From: Aegicerativicinus sediminis
Lineage (GTDB): Bacteria > Bacteroidota > Bacteroidia > Flavobacteriales > Flavobacteriaceae
DNA: 64,000 nt
Reading direction: 5' to 3'
Assembly: GCF_015476115.1 (NCBI RefSeq)
Contig: NZ_CP064295.1
Location: 3,652,001 to 3,716,000 of the forward strand
The stretch's first letter is position 1, and every line of letters begins with the position of its first letter. Below the pieces are notes generated by a model. It did not search any database. It had not been told where the DNA came from and saw nothing but the letters and a program-made list of their open reading frames with translations. The position numbers and the translations under genes were made by a program. This document shows positions 17,716 to 26,760 of the stretch, in pieces.

Positions 17716-18857
17716 TGGAAAATCCTAATAACATAAAATATCCTCATGCGCTTACCGAAGTTATAAACTATTCCCAACTACTCGGTAAAACTGAAATTGA
17801 GATAGATCAAAATTTCCTCCAAGATACCTATTCCCACAAAACAATCTTGGTTTCGGGTGCAGCCGGATCTATCGGGCAGAATATTGTTCAACAACTAATG
17901 GAATTCCACCCTAAACTGATAATCTTAGTTGACAATTCTGAGAGTGGAATTTTTGAAATGGTACAAGAATTAAATTCTTTAAACTTTAAGGATTTTGCAG
18001 TTTTCTTAACGGATATACGGAATCAGTCTCGTATGCAGCAGTTATTCGAACGTTTTCACCCGGAAATAGTTTTTCATGCAGCAGCCTATAAACATGTAAC
18101 GCTTATGGAAGAGAATCCTTACGAAGCAGTAAGTGTAAATGTTTTGGGAACTAAAATTATTGTAGACCTATCGATCCAATTTGGGGTGAAAAAGTTTGTT
18201 TTTATTTCCTCGGATAAAGCTATCAACCCTTCTAGTGTAATGGGAGCAACTAAAAGATTAGGAGAACTTTATATACAAGGAATGAATGATTTGGATAATA
18301 CTATTTTCATAACCACGCGTTTTGGCAATGTAATAGGAAGTTCTGGATCTGTTATTCCTATTTTTAGAAGGCAAATTGCCAAAGGCGGTCCAATAACCGT
18401 GACCCATAAAGAGGCAACCCGCTATTTTTTAGGGCCGAAGGAATCCGTACAATTGGTGCTAGAAGCGGCCGCATACTCACAGAATTCACAAATTTTCCTA
18501 ATTGAAATGGGTAGACCCATTTTGATTTTAGATTTAGCAAAGAAAATCTTGAAAACGTTGAACCTTTCAATGGATGATATAGACATCCAAATTGTCGGTC
18601 TCAGACCGGGTGAAAAAATTCATGAAGAATTGGATTACGGTAAGGCAATAAAGTTTGCAACTAATAGTGGTAGGTTATTTACTGTCCAAAAGGCTACTTT
18701 GAACAAAGACAATCTAGTTTTTGAAATTGAAAGCTTTCTAAATAAAATTGAAACATTTAATCACCTTGAAATTGTCGGCGAAATGAAACGCCTAATTCCA
18801 GAATACATTTCAATCAATTCCAAATACGATATTTTGGACAATCAAAGAAAGGACTAA
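17715..18857 (+). CDS. UDP-sugar 4,6-dehydratase (CapD/FlaA1-like, soluble form)
   Basis: A Rossmann SDR enzyme that makes UDP-4-keto-6-deoxy sugars. Of 380 residues, GAAGSIG at 48-54 binds the cofactor, AAYKHV lies at 123-128, and the active-site stretch SSDKAINPSSVMGATKR spans 165-181. Met176 takes the place of the usual SDR Tyr, with Lys180 conserved, as is typical of the UDP-GlcNAc 4,6-dehydratase branch. The four N-terminal membrane helices of PglF/CapD are absent. Its TAA overlaps the convergent PRODH stop by 4 nt. Confidence 0.88.
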   Translation: MENPNNIKYPHALTEVINYSQLLGKTEIEIDQNFLQDTYSHKTILVSGAAGSIGQNIVQQLMEFHPKLIILVDNSESGIFEMVQELNSLNFKDFAVFLTDIRNQSRMQQLFERFHPEIVFHAAAYKHVTLMEENPYEAVSVNVLGTKIIVDLSIQFGVKKFVFISSDKAINPSSVMGATKRLGELYIQGMNDLDNTIFITTRFGNVIGSSGSVIPIFRRQIAKGGPITVTHKEATRYFLGPKESVQLVLEAAAYSQNSQIFLIEMGRPILILDLAKKILKTLNLSMDDIDIQIVGLRPGEKIHEELDYGKAIKFATNSGRLFTVQKATLNKDNLVFEIESFLNKIETFNHLEIVGEMKRLIPEYISINSKYDILDNQRKD

Positions 18858-20023
18858 AGCTTTCTTCTCTTTCTCTCCTTTTTTAACAAACTTAATTCGC
18901 GACTTGTTTGGCCTGCAACCGAGGTATTTTCTTCTGCCCGACGAATAAGGTATGGCATCACGTCTTTTACGGGCCCAAATGGAACATATTTTGCCACATT
19001 ATATCCCTCTGAAGCCAAATTAAAACTAATATGATCGCTCATTCCGTACAACTGACCAAACCAAACCCTATTATCACTTTTAGAAATATTAAGTTTTTCC
19101 ATAAGCTCCATTGCCAAATAGGAACTTTGCTCGTTATGTGTTCCGATAAAAAGAGAAATATCCTCTAAATTGGAAAAAATGTACTCCATGGTTTCGTTGA
19201 AATTAACATCAGTATCCTGCTTGGTGTCACAAATTGGAGAAGGATAATTCATTTCTTTGGCTCGTTCTCGTTCCTTTTCCATATAGGCACCACGGACAAT
19301 CTTTATTCCAATCTTAAAATTGCCTTCCTTTGCGCGCTTATGAAGCCTTTTCAAATATTCGAGACGGTCTTTCCTATAAAGTTGTAGAGTATTGTATACG
19401 ATAGGGACCTCGGTATTATAAGTTTTCATCATTTCCTCAACCAAATCATCGGCAGCATCTTGCATCCAACTTTCCTCAGCATCGATTAGCACCTCTACGT
19501 CTCGCTCTTTACCTAATTTACAAACAGCATGATACCTAGCAACAACTTTTTCCCATTCTTGCTTTTCTTTATAAGTAAGCTCTTCTTTTTTACCAATTTT
19601 CTCATACAATTTTAGCTTACCGAATCCAGTTGGTTTAAATACTGCAATTGGCATGGCAGGTTTTTCATCGGCAAACTTTATAATTTCTAAAGTTTTATTT
19701 TTTGCACCTTCAAAAAATGCTTCCTCCTCTTTTCCTTCAACTGAAAAATCAAGCACCGAGCTCACACCGCATTCATACATGTTGTCAATAACTGGAATAC
19801 AGTCTTTTTCATTAACTCCACCACAAAAATGATCGAAAACTGTTGATCTTATCAAACCCTCAATTGGCAAATGTGCCTTTATCGCAAAATTAGTTGCTGC
19901 TGTTCCAATTTTCACGAGCGGTTCTGAGGATATCATTTTAAAAAGGAAAAAGGCCCGCTCTAGTTCAGAATCGCTTTTTAATTGAAAAGCGATTTCAGTA
20001 TTTTCAAATAAATTCTGTTTCAA
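18854..20023 (-). CDS. Proline dehydrogenase
   Basis: A monofunctional FAD-dependent PRODH that oxidises proline to pyrroline-5-carboxylate. The protein is a beta/alpha barrel; FKPTGFGKLKLYE, IDAEESWMQ, VYNTLQLYRKDRL and KIVRGAYME are conserved active-site segments, and the end QLYGMSDHISF...LIRRAEENTS completes the flavin site. No ATG fits. An upstream TTG at 20044 lies inside the apparent -7 element, so I prefer the TTG at 20023, giving 389 residues beginning MKQNLFENTEIAF. The P5C dehydrogenase that would complete the pathway is not in the window. Confidence 0.87.
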   Translation of the reverse strand: MKQNLFENTEIAFQLKSDSELERAFFLFKMISSEPLVKIGTAATNFAIKAHLPIEGLIRSTVFDHFCGGVNEKDCIPVIDNMYECGVSSVLDFSVEGKEEEAFFEGAKNKTLEIIKFADEKPAMPIAVFKPTGFGKLKLYEKIGKKEELTYKEKQEWEKVVARYHAVCKLGKERDVEVLIDAEESWMQDAADDLVEEMMKTYNTEVPIVYNTLQLYRKDRLEYLKRLHKRAKEGNFKIGIKIVRGAYMEKERERAKEMNYPSPICDTKQDTDVNFNETMEYIFSNLEDISLFIGTHNEQSSYLAMELMEKLNISKSDNRVWFGQLYGMSDHISFNLASEGYNVAKYVPFGPVKDVMPYLIRRAEENTSVAGQTSRELSLLKKERKRRKL

Positions 20024-20041
20024 TTCTGAAAAAATTAAGGA

Positions 20042-20049
20042 CAAAATTA
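20042..20049 (-). promoter_or_regulatory. -7 promoter element of the proline dehydrogenase gene
   Basis: TAATTTTG on the minus strand matches TAnnTTTG. Its position leaves about 13 nt between the likely transcription start and the TTG at 20023 and so rules against the TTG at 20044 as the start codon. Confidence 0.5.
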
Positions 20050-20114
20050 CTGATTATAGGGCATTTTTTTATCATTTTAGTTTAATTTCGAACCGAATAA
20101 TTGATTACCCCCTC

Positions 20115-21197
20115 ATGATGAAACCCATCGTAGATGACACTTATAGCGTGCATTTCAATGAAGAAGGTTATGTTAAACTAAATCAACACCTTAAATCATT
20201 AAAACCTTCAATAATTTTTTTGCTTGTAGACACAAATACACACGAATATTGTCTGCCGCGATTTCTATCTAAAATCGAAACCGAAGTACCTATTGAAATA
20301 ATTGAAATTGAGGATGGGGAAGAAAACAAAACAATTGACACTTGCGTTGGAGTCTGGAATGCACTTGCCGAACTAAATGCCGACAGAAAAAGCCTCTTGA
20401 TTAATTTAGGAGGAGGTGTAGTCACAGATTTAGGGGGATTCGTGGCATGTACCTTTAAGAGAGGACTTCCTTACGTAAATGTACCTACTACCTTACTTTC
20501 CATGGTGGATGCATCAGTAGGAGGCAAAACTGGTGTTGACTTAGGCACACTGAAGAACCAGGTTGGGGTAATTTCAAATGGTGATATGGTTTTGGTTGAT
20601 ACTGAATTTTTAATGACCTTACCTCAATTGGAAATGAGATCTGGACTTTCTGAAATGCTTAAACACGGACTTATAAAGGATCGAAATTATTGGAATTCAT
20701 GTAAAAGCCTACAAGATTTAAGCCCTGATTCATTAAACGTACCCATCAGAGAATCCATAGAAATTAAATTTGATGTAGTCACTCAAGATCCAAACGAAAG
20801 AGGGTTAAGAAAAATGTTGAATTTTGGACATACCCTAGGGCATGCAATTGAATCTTACTTCCTAAAGAATGAAAATAAACTTTCACTTCTACATGGTGAA
20901 GCTATAGCTATAGGAATGATTCTCGAAAGTTATCTATCGCATCGCTTAAACCATTTGTCTGAGGAAGACCTAATGGATATAGTTGCCGTATTAAACAAAC
21001 AATACGATTCTGTCAGTTTTAACCCCACAGATATTGATATCATTATCAACTTATTGAAACATGATAAGAAAAATGAACACGGCAAGATTCTATTCGCTTT
21101 ATTGGAACGCCTAGGAGAAATTAAGCTAGATTGTTTGGTAGAAAACTCCCTAATATTAGAATCTTTCGACTTTTTTGAGAAAGTGAAAACAAAATAA
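20115..21197 (+). CDS. aroB: 3-dehydroquinate synthase
   Basis: Second shikimate-pathway enzyme: it converts DAHP to 3-dehydroquinate using NAD and a divalent metal. The 360 residues contain the NAD-binding GGGVVTDLGGF and the PTTLLSMVDASVGGKTGV segment. The metal ligands are the Glu in SEMLKHGLIKD, a His in GHTLGHAIE and a His in LHGEAIAIGM. The family length is normal. It is divergent from the proline dehydrogenase gene and is followed by a hairpin terminator at 21200. Confidence 0.96.
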   Translation: MMKPIVDDTYSVHFNEEGYVKLNQHLKSLKPSIIFLLVDTNTHEYCLPRFLSKIETEVPIEIIEIEDGEENKTIDTCVGVWNALAELNADRKSLLINLGGGVVTDLGGFVACTFKRGLPYVNVPTTLLSMVDASVGGKTGVDLGTLKNQVGVISNGDMVLVDTEFLMTLPQLEMRSGLSEMLKHGLIKDRNYWNSCKSLQDLSPDSLNVPIRESIEIKFDVVTQDPNERGLRKMLNFGHTLGHAIESYFLKNENKLSLLHGEAIAIGMILESYLSHRLNHLSEEDLMDIVAVLNKQYDSVSFNPTDIDIIINLLKHDKKNEHGKILFALLERLGEIKLDCLVENSLILESFDFFEKVKTK

Positions 21198-21199
21198 AA

Positions 21200-21220
21200 A
21201 AGCCTTCAAGTTGAAGGCTT
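21200..21220. terminator. Bidirectional terminator between aroB and the Lrp gene
   Basis: Inverted repeat aagccttcaa / ttgaaggctt with an A-run before it and a T-rich run after it. It lies 3 nt after the aroB stop and 28 nt from the convergent Lrp stop, so it can end both transcripts. Confidence 0.8.
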
Positions 21221-21247
21221 CTATTTATTGGTTGGTAATGCATGTAA

Positions 21248-21727
21248 TTACAATTCATTAAAAATTGTATGCATTAAACGTTTTTTATCATTTATGCTTT
21301 CTTCCAAAGAAATCATGGTTTCGGTTCTATAAACCCCATCTATATCATCAAGCATGAAAATTACATTTTTTGCATGGTTTGTGTCTCTTGCTCTAATCTT
21401 ACAGAAAATATTGAATTTTCCCGTAGTAATATGGGCAACCGTAACATATGGTATTTGATTTATCCTTTCTAATACGAATTTGGTCTGGGATGTATTCTGG
21501 AGAAAAATTCCAACATAGGCGATAAAGGAATACCCCAACTTTTTATAATCTAAGGTCAGTGAGGATCCCTGAATTATTCCCGCTTCTTCCATTTTTTTCA
21601 CTCTCACATGCACCGTACCAGCAGAAATCACCAATTTTTTTGCAATATCAGTAAAAGGGATTCGGGTGTTGTCGATTAACATGTCCAATATCTGGTGATC
21701 GACTTCATCCAATTTGAATTTTGCCAT
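21248..21727 (-). CDS. Lrp/AsnC family transcriptional regulator
   Basis: A 159-residue DNA-binding regulator that usually senses amino acids. The N-terminal HTH is seen at about 6-55 (LDEVDHQILDMLIDNTRIPF, then AKKLVISAGTVHVRVKKMEEAGII), followed by the RAM ligand-binding domain (about 65-150). Proline dehydrogenase, alanine dehydrogenase and ornithine aminotransferase genes are all within 20 kb, but a regulatory link is only inference. A TATTTTTG -7 element lies 25 nt upstream. Confidence 0.92.
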   Translation of the reverse strand: MAKFKLDEVDHQILDMLIDNTRIPFTDIAKKLVISAGTVHVRVKKMEEAGIIQGSSLTLDYKKLGYSFIAYVGIFLQNTSQTKFVLERINQIPYVTVAHITTGKFNIFCKIRARDTNHAKNVIFMLDDIDGVYRTETMISLEESINDKKRLMHTIFNEL

Positions 21728-21751
21728 ATTTTAAATTGATTAGATTAAAAG

Positions 21752-21759
21752 CAAAAATA
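21752..21759 (-). promoter_or_regulatory. -7 promoter element of the Lrp gene
   Basis: TATTTTTG on the minus strand fits TAnnTTTG, 25 nt from the ATG at 21727. Confidence 0.5.
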
Positions 21760-21791
21760 GAGCTTTTTCTTTAACGAAAAAGAGAGAATAA

Positions 21792-22955
21792 TTAATTTTT
21801 TTCAGGACTTAATGATAAATCCTCATTATTCAATAAAATATTATATACAATATCACCCTCAAAAACAGCCTTGCCAAAAACCTTGGAAATAGGCGAACTA
21901 TCGGCATTCAATTCTTTATGACCATGAAATTCATTTAATTTTTTCAGAGCCGCTATCTTAGGAATAAATTGAATATCAGAATCTTGCAACATTTCTTCAT
22001 ATTGAATGGCAACATCAATCACTTCATTCGAACCATTATTAAAAATTGAAACATTTCGAACAATTATATCAAAGAAACATTTTTCATTTTGAGGGATCTC
22101 AAAATACTTTGAAGAATTATCATTTAAATAAGAATTTGTTACAACTGATTGAAGAAGAACCATATAACTATGATAAATTAAATATCGTGTATATTCTCTC
22201 TGATAATCACCACTAAAATGACCCGCCTCAAAAAGTATTGTCGGCACACCCAAATGTTGAAATGTATCTCCCACACAGTTTAAATTAAAGCTATCCTCAT
22301 AAACACCAATTTGTGAGGGGATTATTTGTTCTAAGGATTGCCGCATCTCATTGATTAACTGCATCGCGACCTTCCTATTTGGAGTGATTGACCTTACATG
22401 GTCTTGAGTTGGAGCCAAAAATGAAACCGTGGCCGCTTTGCCCTGATTACCAGCACCAAAGATGGTACGCTGGCCGTGAAGATTCAAGCAAATAGACGGC
22501 TTAAATTTGTTAAATTCATTTCTAAGCATAATACTTTCGGGCTGGGTAAGGTCTTGGGCGTCCCTATTTAGGTCTACATTATTCGCATTAACACGGGTAT
22601 AGGCATTAGCACCATCAGGGTTAAGTATTGGAATAATCTTAATCGTAACCTTTACTAAAATCTCCTTAAGCCATTCATCATTTTCATTAATTATTGTGTT
22701 AATTAAATCGAAAACAGCTTTTGTCGTAGTAGATTCATTACCGTGCATTTGAGACCACATTAATATTTTTAGCGGACCATCGCCGAAAGTAACACTATAG
22801 ACATCCCTTCCTAAAACAGACTTTCCTATAATTTCAATCCTAAAAGTCTCAGGGAGATATTTAATAATTGGTTCAATATGATCATTGGTAATGTAACGAC
22901 CCTCCAATCGATTTTCACGCCATTTTACAAACCATCCATGAAAAGTTTCACCCAC
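21792..22955 (-). CDS. M14 family zinc carboxypeptidase, cytoplasmic-looking
   Basis: A metallocarboxypeptidase-like enzyme of 387 residues. The zinc motif HGNES (His71, Glu74) is followed by PDGANAYTRVNANNVDLNRD, a typical M14 substrate-binding stretch. The third ligand is probably the His in LNLHGQR, and the catalytic Glu lies in FEAGHF. There is no signal peptide, so it probably acts inside the cell on small peptides or amides. The start used is GTG at 22955; no ATG fits the N-terminus. Its promoter region is shared with an XRE regulator and carries several operator-like palindromes. Confidence 0.83.
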   Translation of the reverse strand: MGETFHGWFVKWRENRLEGRYITNDHIEPIIKYLPETFRIEIIGKSVLGRDVYSVTFGDGPLKILMWSQMHGNESTTTKAVFDLINTIINENDEWLKEILVKVTIKIIPILNPDGANAYTRVNANNVDLNRDAQDLTQPESIMLRNEFNKFKPSICLNLHGQRTIFGAGNQGKAATVSFLAPTQDHVRSITPNRKVAMQLINEMRQSLEQIIPSQIGVYEDSFNLNCVGDTFQHLGVPTILFEAGHFSGDYQREYTRYLIYHSYMVLLQSVVTNSYLNDNSSKYFEIPQNEKCFFDIIVRNVSIFNNGSNEVIDVAIQYEEMLQDSDIQFIPKIAALKKLNEFHGHKELNADSSPISKVFGKAVFEGDIVYNILLNNEDLSLSPEKN

Positions 22956-22970
22956 TTCAGTCTATTTGAT

Positions 22971-23266
22971 TTTACAAATGTAACCATATAAAATTTTACA
23001 TCTGTAAACAGCAAAATGATACTGCTGTAAACATTTTTAGCGTGGTGTTTACTTTAAATATTACAAATGTGAACAAATAAATTGATTTTTGATCGCATAT
23101 TAATATTTATATTCTTAAATACATGTATTTCAGTATTTTGAAAGTGTATACATGAACTGAAACTTTATATGAATTATTATTTTTAAAAGAATGATACTGA
23201 TATTACTTATAGAATTTTTACATTTGTAACGTAAATAATTGCTCCAAATTTGTTTACAATGATAAA
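22971..23266. promoter_or_regulatory. Operator array between the M14 carboxypeptidase and XRE regulator genes
   Basis: A divergent intergenic region of 303 nt holding repeated palindromes of the form TTTACA-N2-TGTAAA. Good copies lie at 22972-22983, 22995-23008 (perfect 6+6), 23059-23073 and 23217-23230. Weaker ones lie at 23018-23031 and at 23253-23266, and the last overlaps the ATG of the XRE gene at 23259. The sites flank both promoters, consistent with autoregulation by the XRE protein and control of the peptidase. The remainder is AT-rich with no other recognisable feature. Confidence 0.7.
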
Positions 23267-23666
23267 CAGCGATAAATTCTCAAAAAGACTTGAAATAATT
23301 ATTCAACATTACGGTGAAACCGCCTCCTCTTTCTCGGAAAAGGTCGGCGTGCAACGTTCAAGTATATCCCATATTCTTTCTGGAAGAAATAAGCCAAGTT
23401 TAGATTTTATTATGAAGATTCTTTCGGCCTATCCAGAAGTTGAATTGTATTGGTTGTTAAATGGTAAAGGTCAATTCCCTCCGGCTGAAAAAATCGAACA
23501 AAAAATTGACGGCTCCAAAAATGTTTTAAAACAAGAACCTCCACCTCCTGTTAAAGAAAATCCTATAATTAATATAAACGGAGATAGCACCTCTGAAAAA
23601 GAGATTGAAAGAATCGTGATTTTTTATAAGGATGGAACTTTTAAAAATTTTAATCATTCCTCTTAA
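23259..23666 (+). CDS. XRE family transcriptional regulator
   Basis: A 135-residue protein with an N-terminal helix-turn-helix (about 8-62; FSEKVGVQRSSISHILSGRNKPSLDF is a textbook XRE recognition region) and a low-complexity Lys/Pro-rich tail with no recognised domain. The start is the ATG at 23259 rather than a TTG three codons earlier. An operator-like palindrome overlaps this start codon, which suggests it represses itself. There is no phage or toxin-antitoxin context. The divergent neighbour is an M14 carboxypeptidase. Confidence 0.87.
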   Translation: MINSDKFSKRLEIIIQHYGETASSFSEKVGVQRSSISHILSGRNKPSLDFIMKILSAYPEVELYWLLNGKGQFPPAEKIEQKIDGSKNVLKQEPPPPVKENPIININGDSTSEKEIERIVIFYKDGTFKNFNHSS

Positions 23667-23701
23667 TATCTTTGTGAAAATTAAATCCAAAGCTAAATTC
23701 A

Positions 23702-24097
23702 ATGCTCAAAAGAGTTTTATTCCTTATTCCACTAATTTTCTGTTCATGCTATAAAACAGAACGCAATTGCGAAGATTACAAAACAGGCACCTTTAAATTC
23801 ACTTATAGCATAGACGGAAAGGAAGAAACATCTGTTTTTAAGCGTACGGCGGATTTAAATATCGATTATTTAGAGCAGGGCAATGACACTGCTTCTATTA
23901 AATGGATAAATGCTTGTGAATTCATTCAACGGGCTAAAAGCCCTAAATCTAGAGCGGAAGAGCAGGCAATTCACTTTAAAATAATTAGCACCACCGACAC
24001 CTCTTACACTTTCGAATATAAACTTGCAATAAAGCCCGAAAATAAACCGTTACGAACTGAAAGAGGGACAGCCTACAAAATAGTAGATATCGATTGA
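23702..24097 (+). CDS. Small lipoprotein (often mis-named DNA topoisomerase IV)
   Basis: 131 residues with a lipoprotein signal: a hydrophobic stretch and then FCSC at about residues 14-17. The mature part is small and beta-rich. Homologues in flavobacteria are sometimes labelled DNA topoisomerase IV only because they neighbour parC; nothing in this protein resembles a topoisomerase. It is convergent with parC and its stop lies 5 nt from that of parC. The function is unknown. Confidence 0.72.
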   Translation: MLKRVLFLIPLIFCSCYKTERNCEDYKTGTFKFTYSIDGKEETSVFKRTADLNIDYLEQGNDTASIKWINACEFIQRAKSPKSRAEEQAIHFKIISTTDTSYTFEYKLAIKPENKPLRTERGTAYKIVDID

Positions 24098-24102
24098 TCT
24101 AA

Positions 24103-26760
24103 CTAAAATAAGGTAATCTGACCTTGGTCGTCAGTTGTTCCATTATCGTCACCAGAATCGGTTTCTTTAGAAGGTTTATTAGTTATTTCTGGATTAAGCT
24201 CAATTTCAACCGTTTCTTCTTCAACAACTTCAATCTCATCAGCATGTACTTCCTCCGGTGCCTCATAAGGTAGGGGCTCTAAAGCATTTATCTGAAGAAT
24301 TTTGTCTTTAGTCAATTGGTTACCTAATGCGCCAATTCCCTTAATAGCAATAAATTCTTCAAGATTTACCTCCATATTATCCTTACGCTCCTTTCCTCTT
24401 TCCTTTACAAAAACAACCTCTACCATAGGCTTCCATTCCGTTGAAACAATTTCAAGCCGAGAATCAGCGTGGTCTGAAATAAATGATTCTTCCTTGTTTT
24501 CATTTTCAACAAGAAATCTTTTTACATAGTATCGGTCTTTTTCTCCATCATAATAGATTGCTGAAATAGGCTTTTTGGGCACCCATTTCTCCAATACAAC
24601 CATATCGTCATCAAATCTTGTAGTTAATTCAGGTAAAATTGTTTTTATAATACCTGATTGGTTTATAATAAGCAATCGATCCTCACCTCTAAATTCTCCA
24701 AGCAATTCTCCCCTATCATCGACATTTAGACGCCTTACTGTTTCATCAAACCAAATCTTGCGAGGTTTTAGGGTTGAAATACCTTTTTCTTTTAATTCAA
24801 CCTTTTTTACCGAGTATTTGGTTACCAAATTTCCCTTTGCAGAGCGACCTTTAATAATTACATCAGCAAAATCTAGATCCCATTTTAATTTTTTGATATT
24901 TCCTACCTGTCTTAAGAACACAGTAACAACTTCGGCTTCACCATTAGGATTGGCGGAAAAATACCAAACTGTTGAACCTGCTGAACCATAGGTAACCGGG
25001 TATTCCCTATCTCTTGTTATTGAGGTAACATTAAACCTCTTCACATAAGAAGGCCCCTTTTTGCCATCTCTATAAATTAGGTTGTAAATGGTACGTTTAT
25101 CTTTTTTCTTGAATACCGCCACGTGAATGATATCCTTGCCGACAAATGTCTTTGCGTCAACCTTAGTAACCATCATATTACCTTCCCTGGTGAAGACAAT
25201 AATATCATCTATATCACTACAATCACAAACATATTCATCCCGTTTTAAGGAAGTGCCAATAAAGCCTTCCTCCCTATTTACATACAACTTCGTATTGCGA
25301 ATAACCACTTTGGTGGCATCTACATCATCAAATAAACGAATTTCTGTTTGCCTTTCTTTTCCGGCACCATAATCTTTCTTAAGCCTCTCAAAATATGCAA
25401 TCGCATAATCAATTAAGTGTGCCAAATGATGCTTTACCTCAGCAATTTGTGCTTCGAGAGCATCAATTTTTTGTTGTGCTTTATCTATATCGAATTTAGA
25501 AATTCGTTTAATTCGTATTTCTGTGAGTCGAACAATGTCCTCTTCTGTAACCGCTCGCTTTAGATTCTGGATATGCGGTTGCAAACCTTTATCAATTGCC
25601 TGTATAACACCTTCCCAAGTTTCCTCTTCCTCTATATCTCGGTAAATCCTATTTTCAATAAAAATGCGTTCAAGAGATGCGAAATGCCATTGGTCTTCCA
25701 ATTCACCTAACTGTATCTCCAATTCCTTTTTAAGCAATTCCACGGTATGGTCCGTAGATCGTCTGAGCATTTCAGAAACTCCAATAAATAAAGGCTTATT
25801 ATCCTCGATAACGCATCCTAATGGAGAAATCGATGATTCGCAGGCAGTGAATGCATACAAGGCATCAATCGTTTTATCTGGTGAAATATTTGGTGGTAAA
25901 TGCACCAAAATTTCAACATCAGCAGCTGTATTATCCTCTATCTTTTTAATTTTTATTTTCCCCTTGTCATTAGCCTTTAAAATAGAATCTATTAAAGAGG
26001 ATGTATTGGTACCATAGGGAATTTCACTTATTACAAGGGTACTCTTATCTCTCGCAGTAATCCTTGCGCGTATTCTAATTCTGCCACCTCTAAGACCATC
26101 ATTATAATTGCTGAAATCTGCAATTCCAGCAGTTGGGAAATCTGGAAAAATCTTGAATTTCTTTCCTTGTAAATGCTTAATTGAAGCATCTATTAACTCA
26201 AGAAAATTGTGCGGGAGAATTTTTGTGCTTAAACCTACCGCGATTCCTTCCCCGCCTTGAGCCAATAATAAAGGAAATTTAACAGGTAGATGTATAGGCT
26301 CTTTATTTCGTCCATCATAACTCGCTTGCCAATCTGTTACTTTAGCATTGAATACAACATCCAAAGCAAATTTAGAGAGCCTAGCTTCTATATAACGGGA
26401 AGCTGCAGCACTATCCCCTGTAAGGATATTCCCCCAGTTTCCTTGGGTATCAATTAACAAATCCTTCTGCCCAATCTGCACCATTGCATCAGCAATACTT
26501 GCATCTCCATGAGGATGGTATTGCATAGTATGACCGACGATATTTGCCACCTTATTATACCTGCCATCATCCAGATTTTTCATGGAATGCATTATTCGTC
26601 TCTGAACAGGTTTAAAACCGTCTTCAATAGCTGGCACAGCCCTTTCTAAGATAACATAGGACGCATAATCTAAAAACCAATCCTTATACATTCCCGTAAC
26701 ACGGGTTATTGTCTCATGCTGTTCTTGCCCTTCGTTCATTGGGTCTTCCATCTCCTCCAT
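24103..26760 (-). CDS. parC: DNA topoisomerase IV subunit A
   Basis: Breakage-reunion subunit of the type IIA topoisomerase that decatenates chromosomes. The 885 residues hold the winged-helix/tower core with the active-site Tyr123 in AAASRYIEARLS, and PVQRRIMHSM and HPHGDASIADAM upstream of it. A coiled-coil neck follows at about 420-470, then a C-terminal region with weak beta-propeller-type repeats. An acidic tail is rich in Glu and Asp. The start follows the preceding gene's stop with a one-nt overlap (TAATG). Confidence 0.92.
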   Translation of the reverse strand: MEEMEDPMNEGQEQHETITRVTGMYKDWFLDYASYVILERAVPAIEDGFKPVQRRIMHSMKNLDDGRYNKVANIVGHTMQYHPHGDASIADAMVQIGQKDLLIDTQGNWGNILTGDSAAASRYIEARLSKFALDVVFNAKVTDWQASYDGRNKEPIHLPVKFPLLLAQGGEGIAVGLSTKILPHNFLELIDASIKHLQGKKFKIFPDFPTAGIADFSNYNDGLRGGRIRIRARITARDKSTLVISEIPYGTNTSSLIDSILKANDKGKIKIKKIEDNTAADVEILVHLPPNISPDKTIDALYAFTACESSISPLGCVIEDNKPLFIGVSEMLRRSTDHTVELLKKELEIQLGELEDQWHFASLERIFIENRIYRDIEEEETWEGVIQAIDKGLQPHIQNLKRAVTEEDIVRLTEIRIKRISKFDIDKAQQKIDALEAQIAEVKHHLAHLIDYAIAYFERLKKDYGAGKERQTEIRLFDDVDATKVVIRNTKLYVNREEGFIGTSLKRDEYVCDCSDIDDIIVFTREGNMMVTKVDAKTFVGKDIIHVAVFKKKDKRTIYNLIYRDGKKGPSYVKRFNVTSITRDREYPVTYGSAGSTVWYFSANPNGEAEVVTVFLRQVGNIKKLKWDLDFADVIIKGRSAKGNLVTKYSVKKVELKEKGISTLKPRKIWFDETVRRLNVDDRGELLGEFRGEDRLLIINQSGIIKTILPELTTRFDDDMVVLEKWVPKKPISAIYYDGEKDRYYVKRFLVENENKEESFISDHADSRLEIVSTEWKPMVEVVFVKERGKERKDNMEVNLEEFIAIKGIGALGNQLTKDKILQINALEPLPYEAPEEVHADEIEVVEEETVEIELNPEITNKPSKETDSGDDNGTTDDQGQITLF

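Noticed and set aside
22956-23258. Possible small gene in the gap between the M14 and XRE genes
   Set aside because: Frames are short and AT-rich; the repeated palindromes explain the region.
23702-24097. Naming the small lipoprotein a DNA topoisomerase IV component
   Set aside because: It has a lipoprotein signal and no topoisomerase motif; the name arises from its neighbour.
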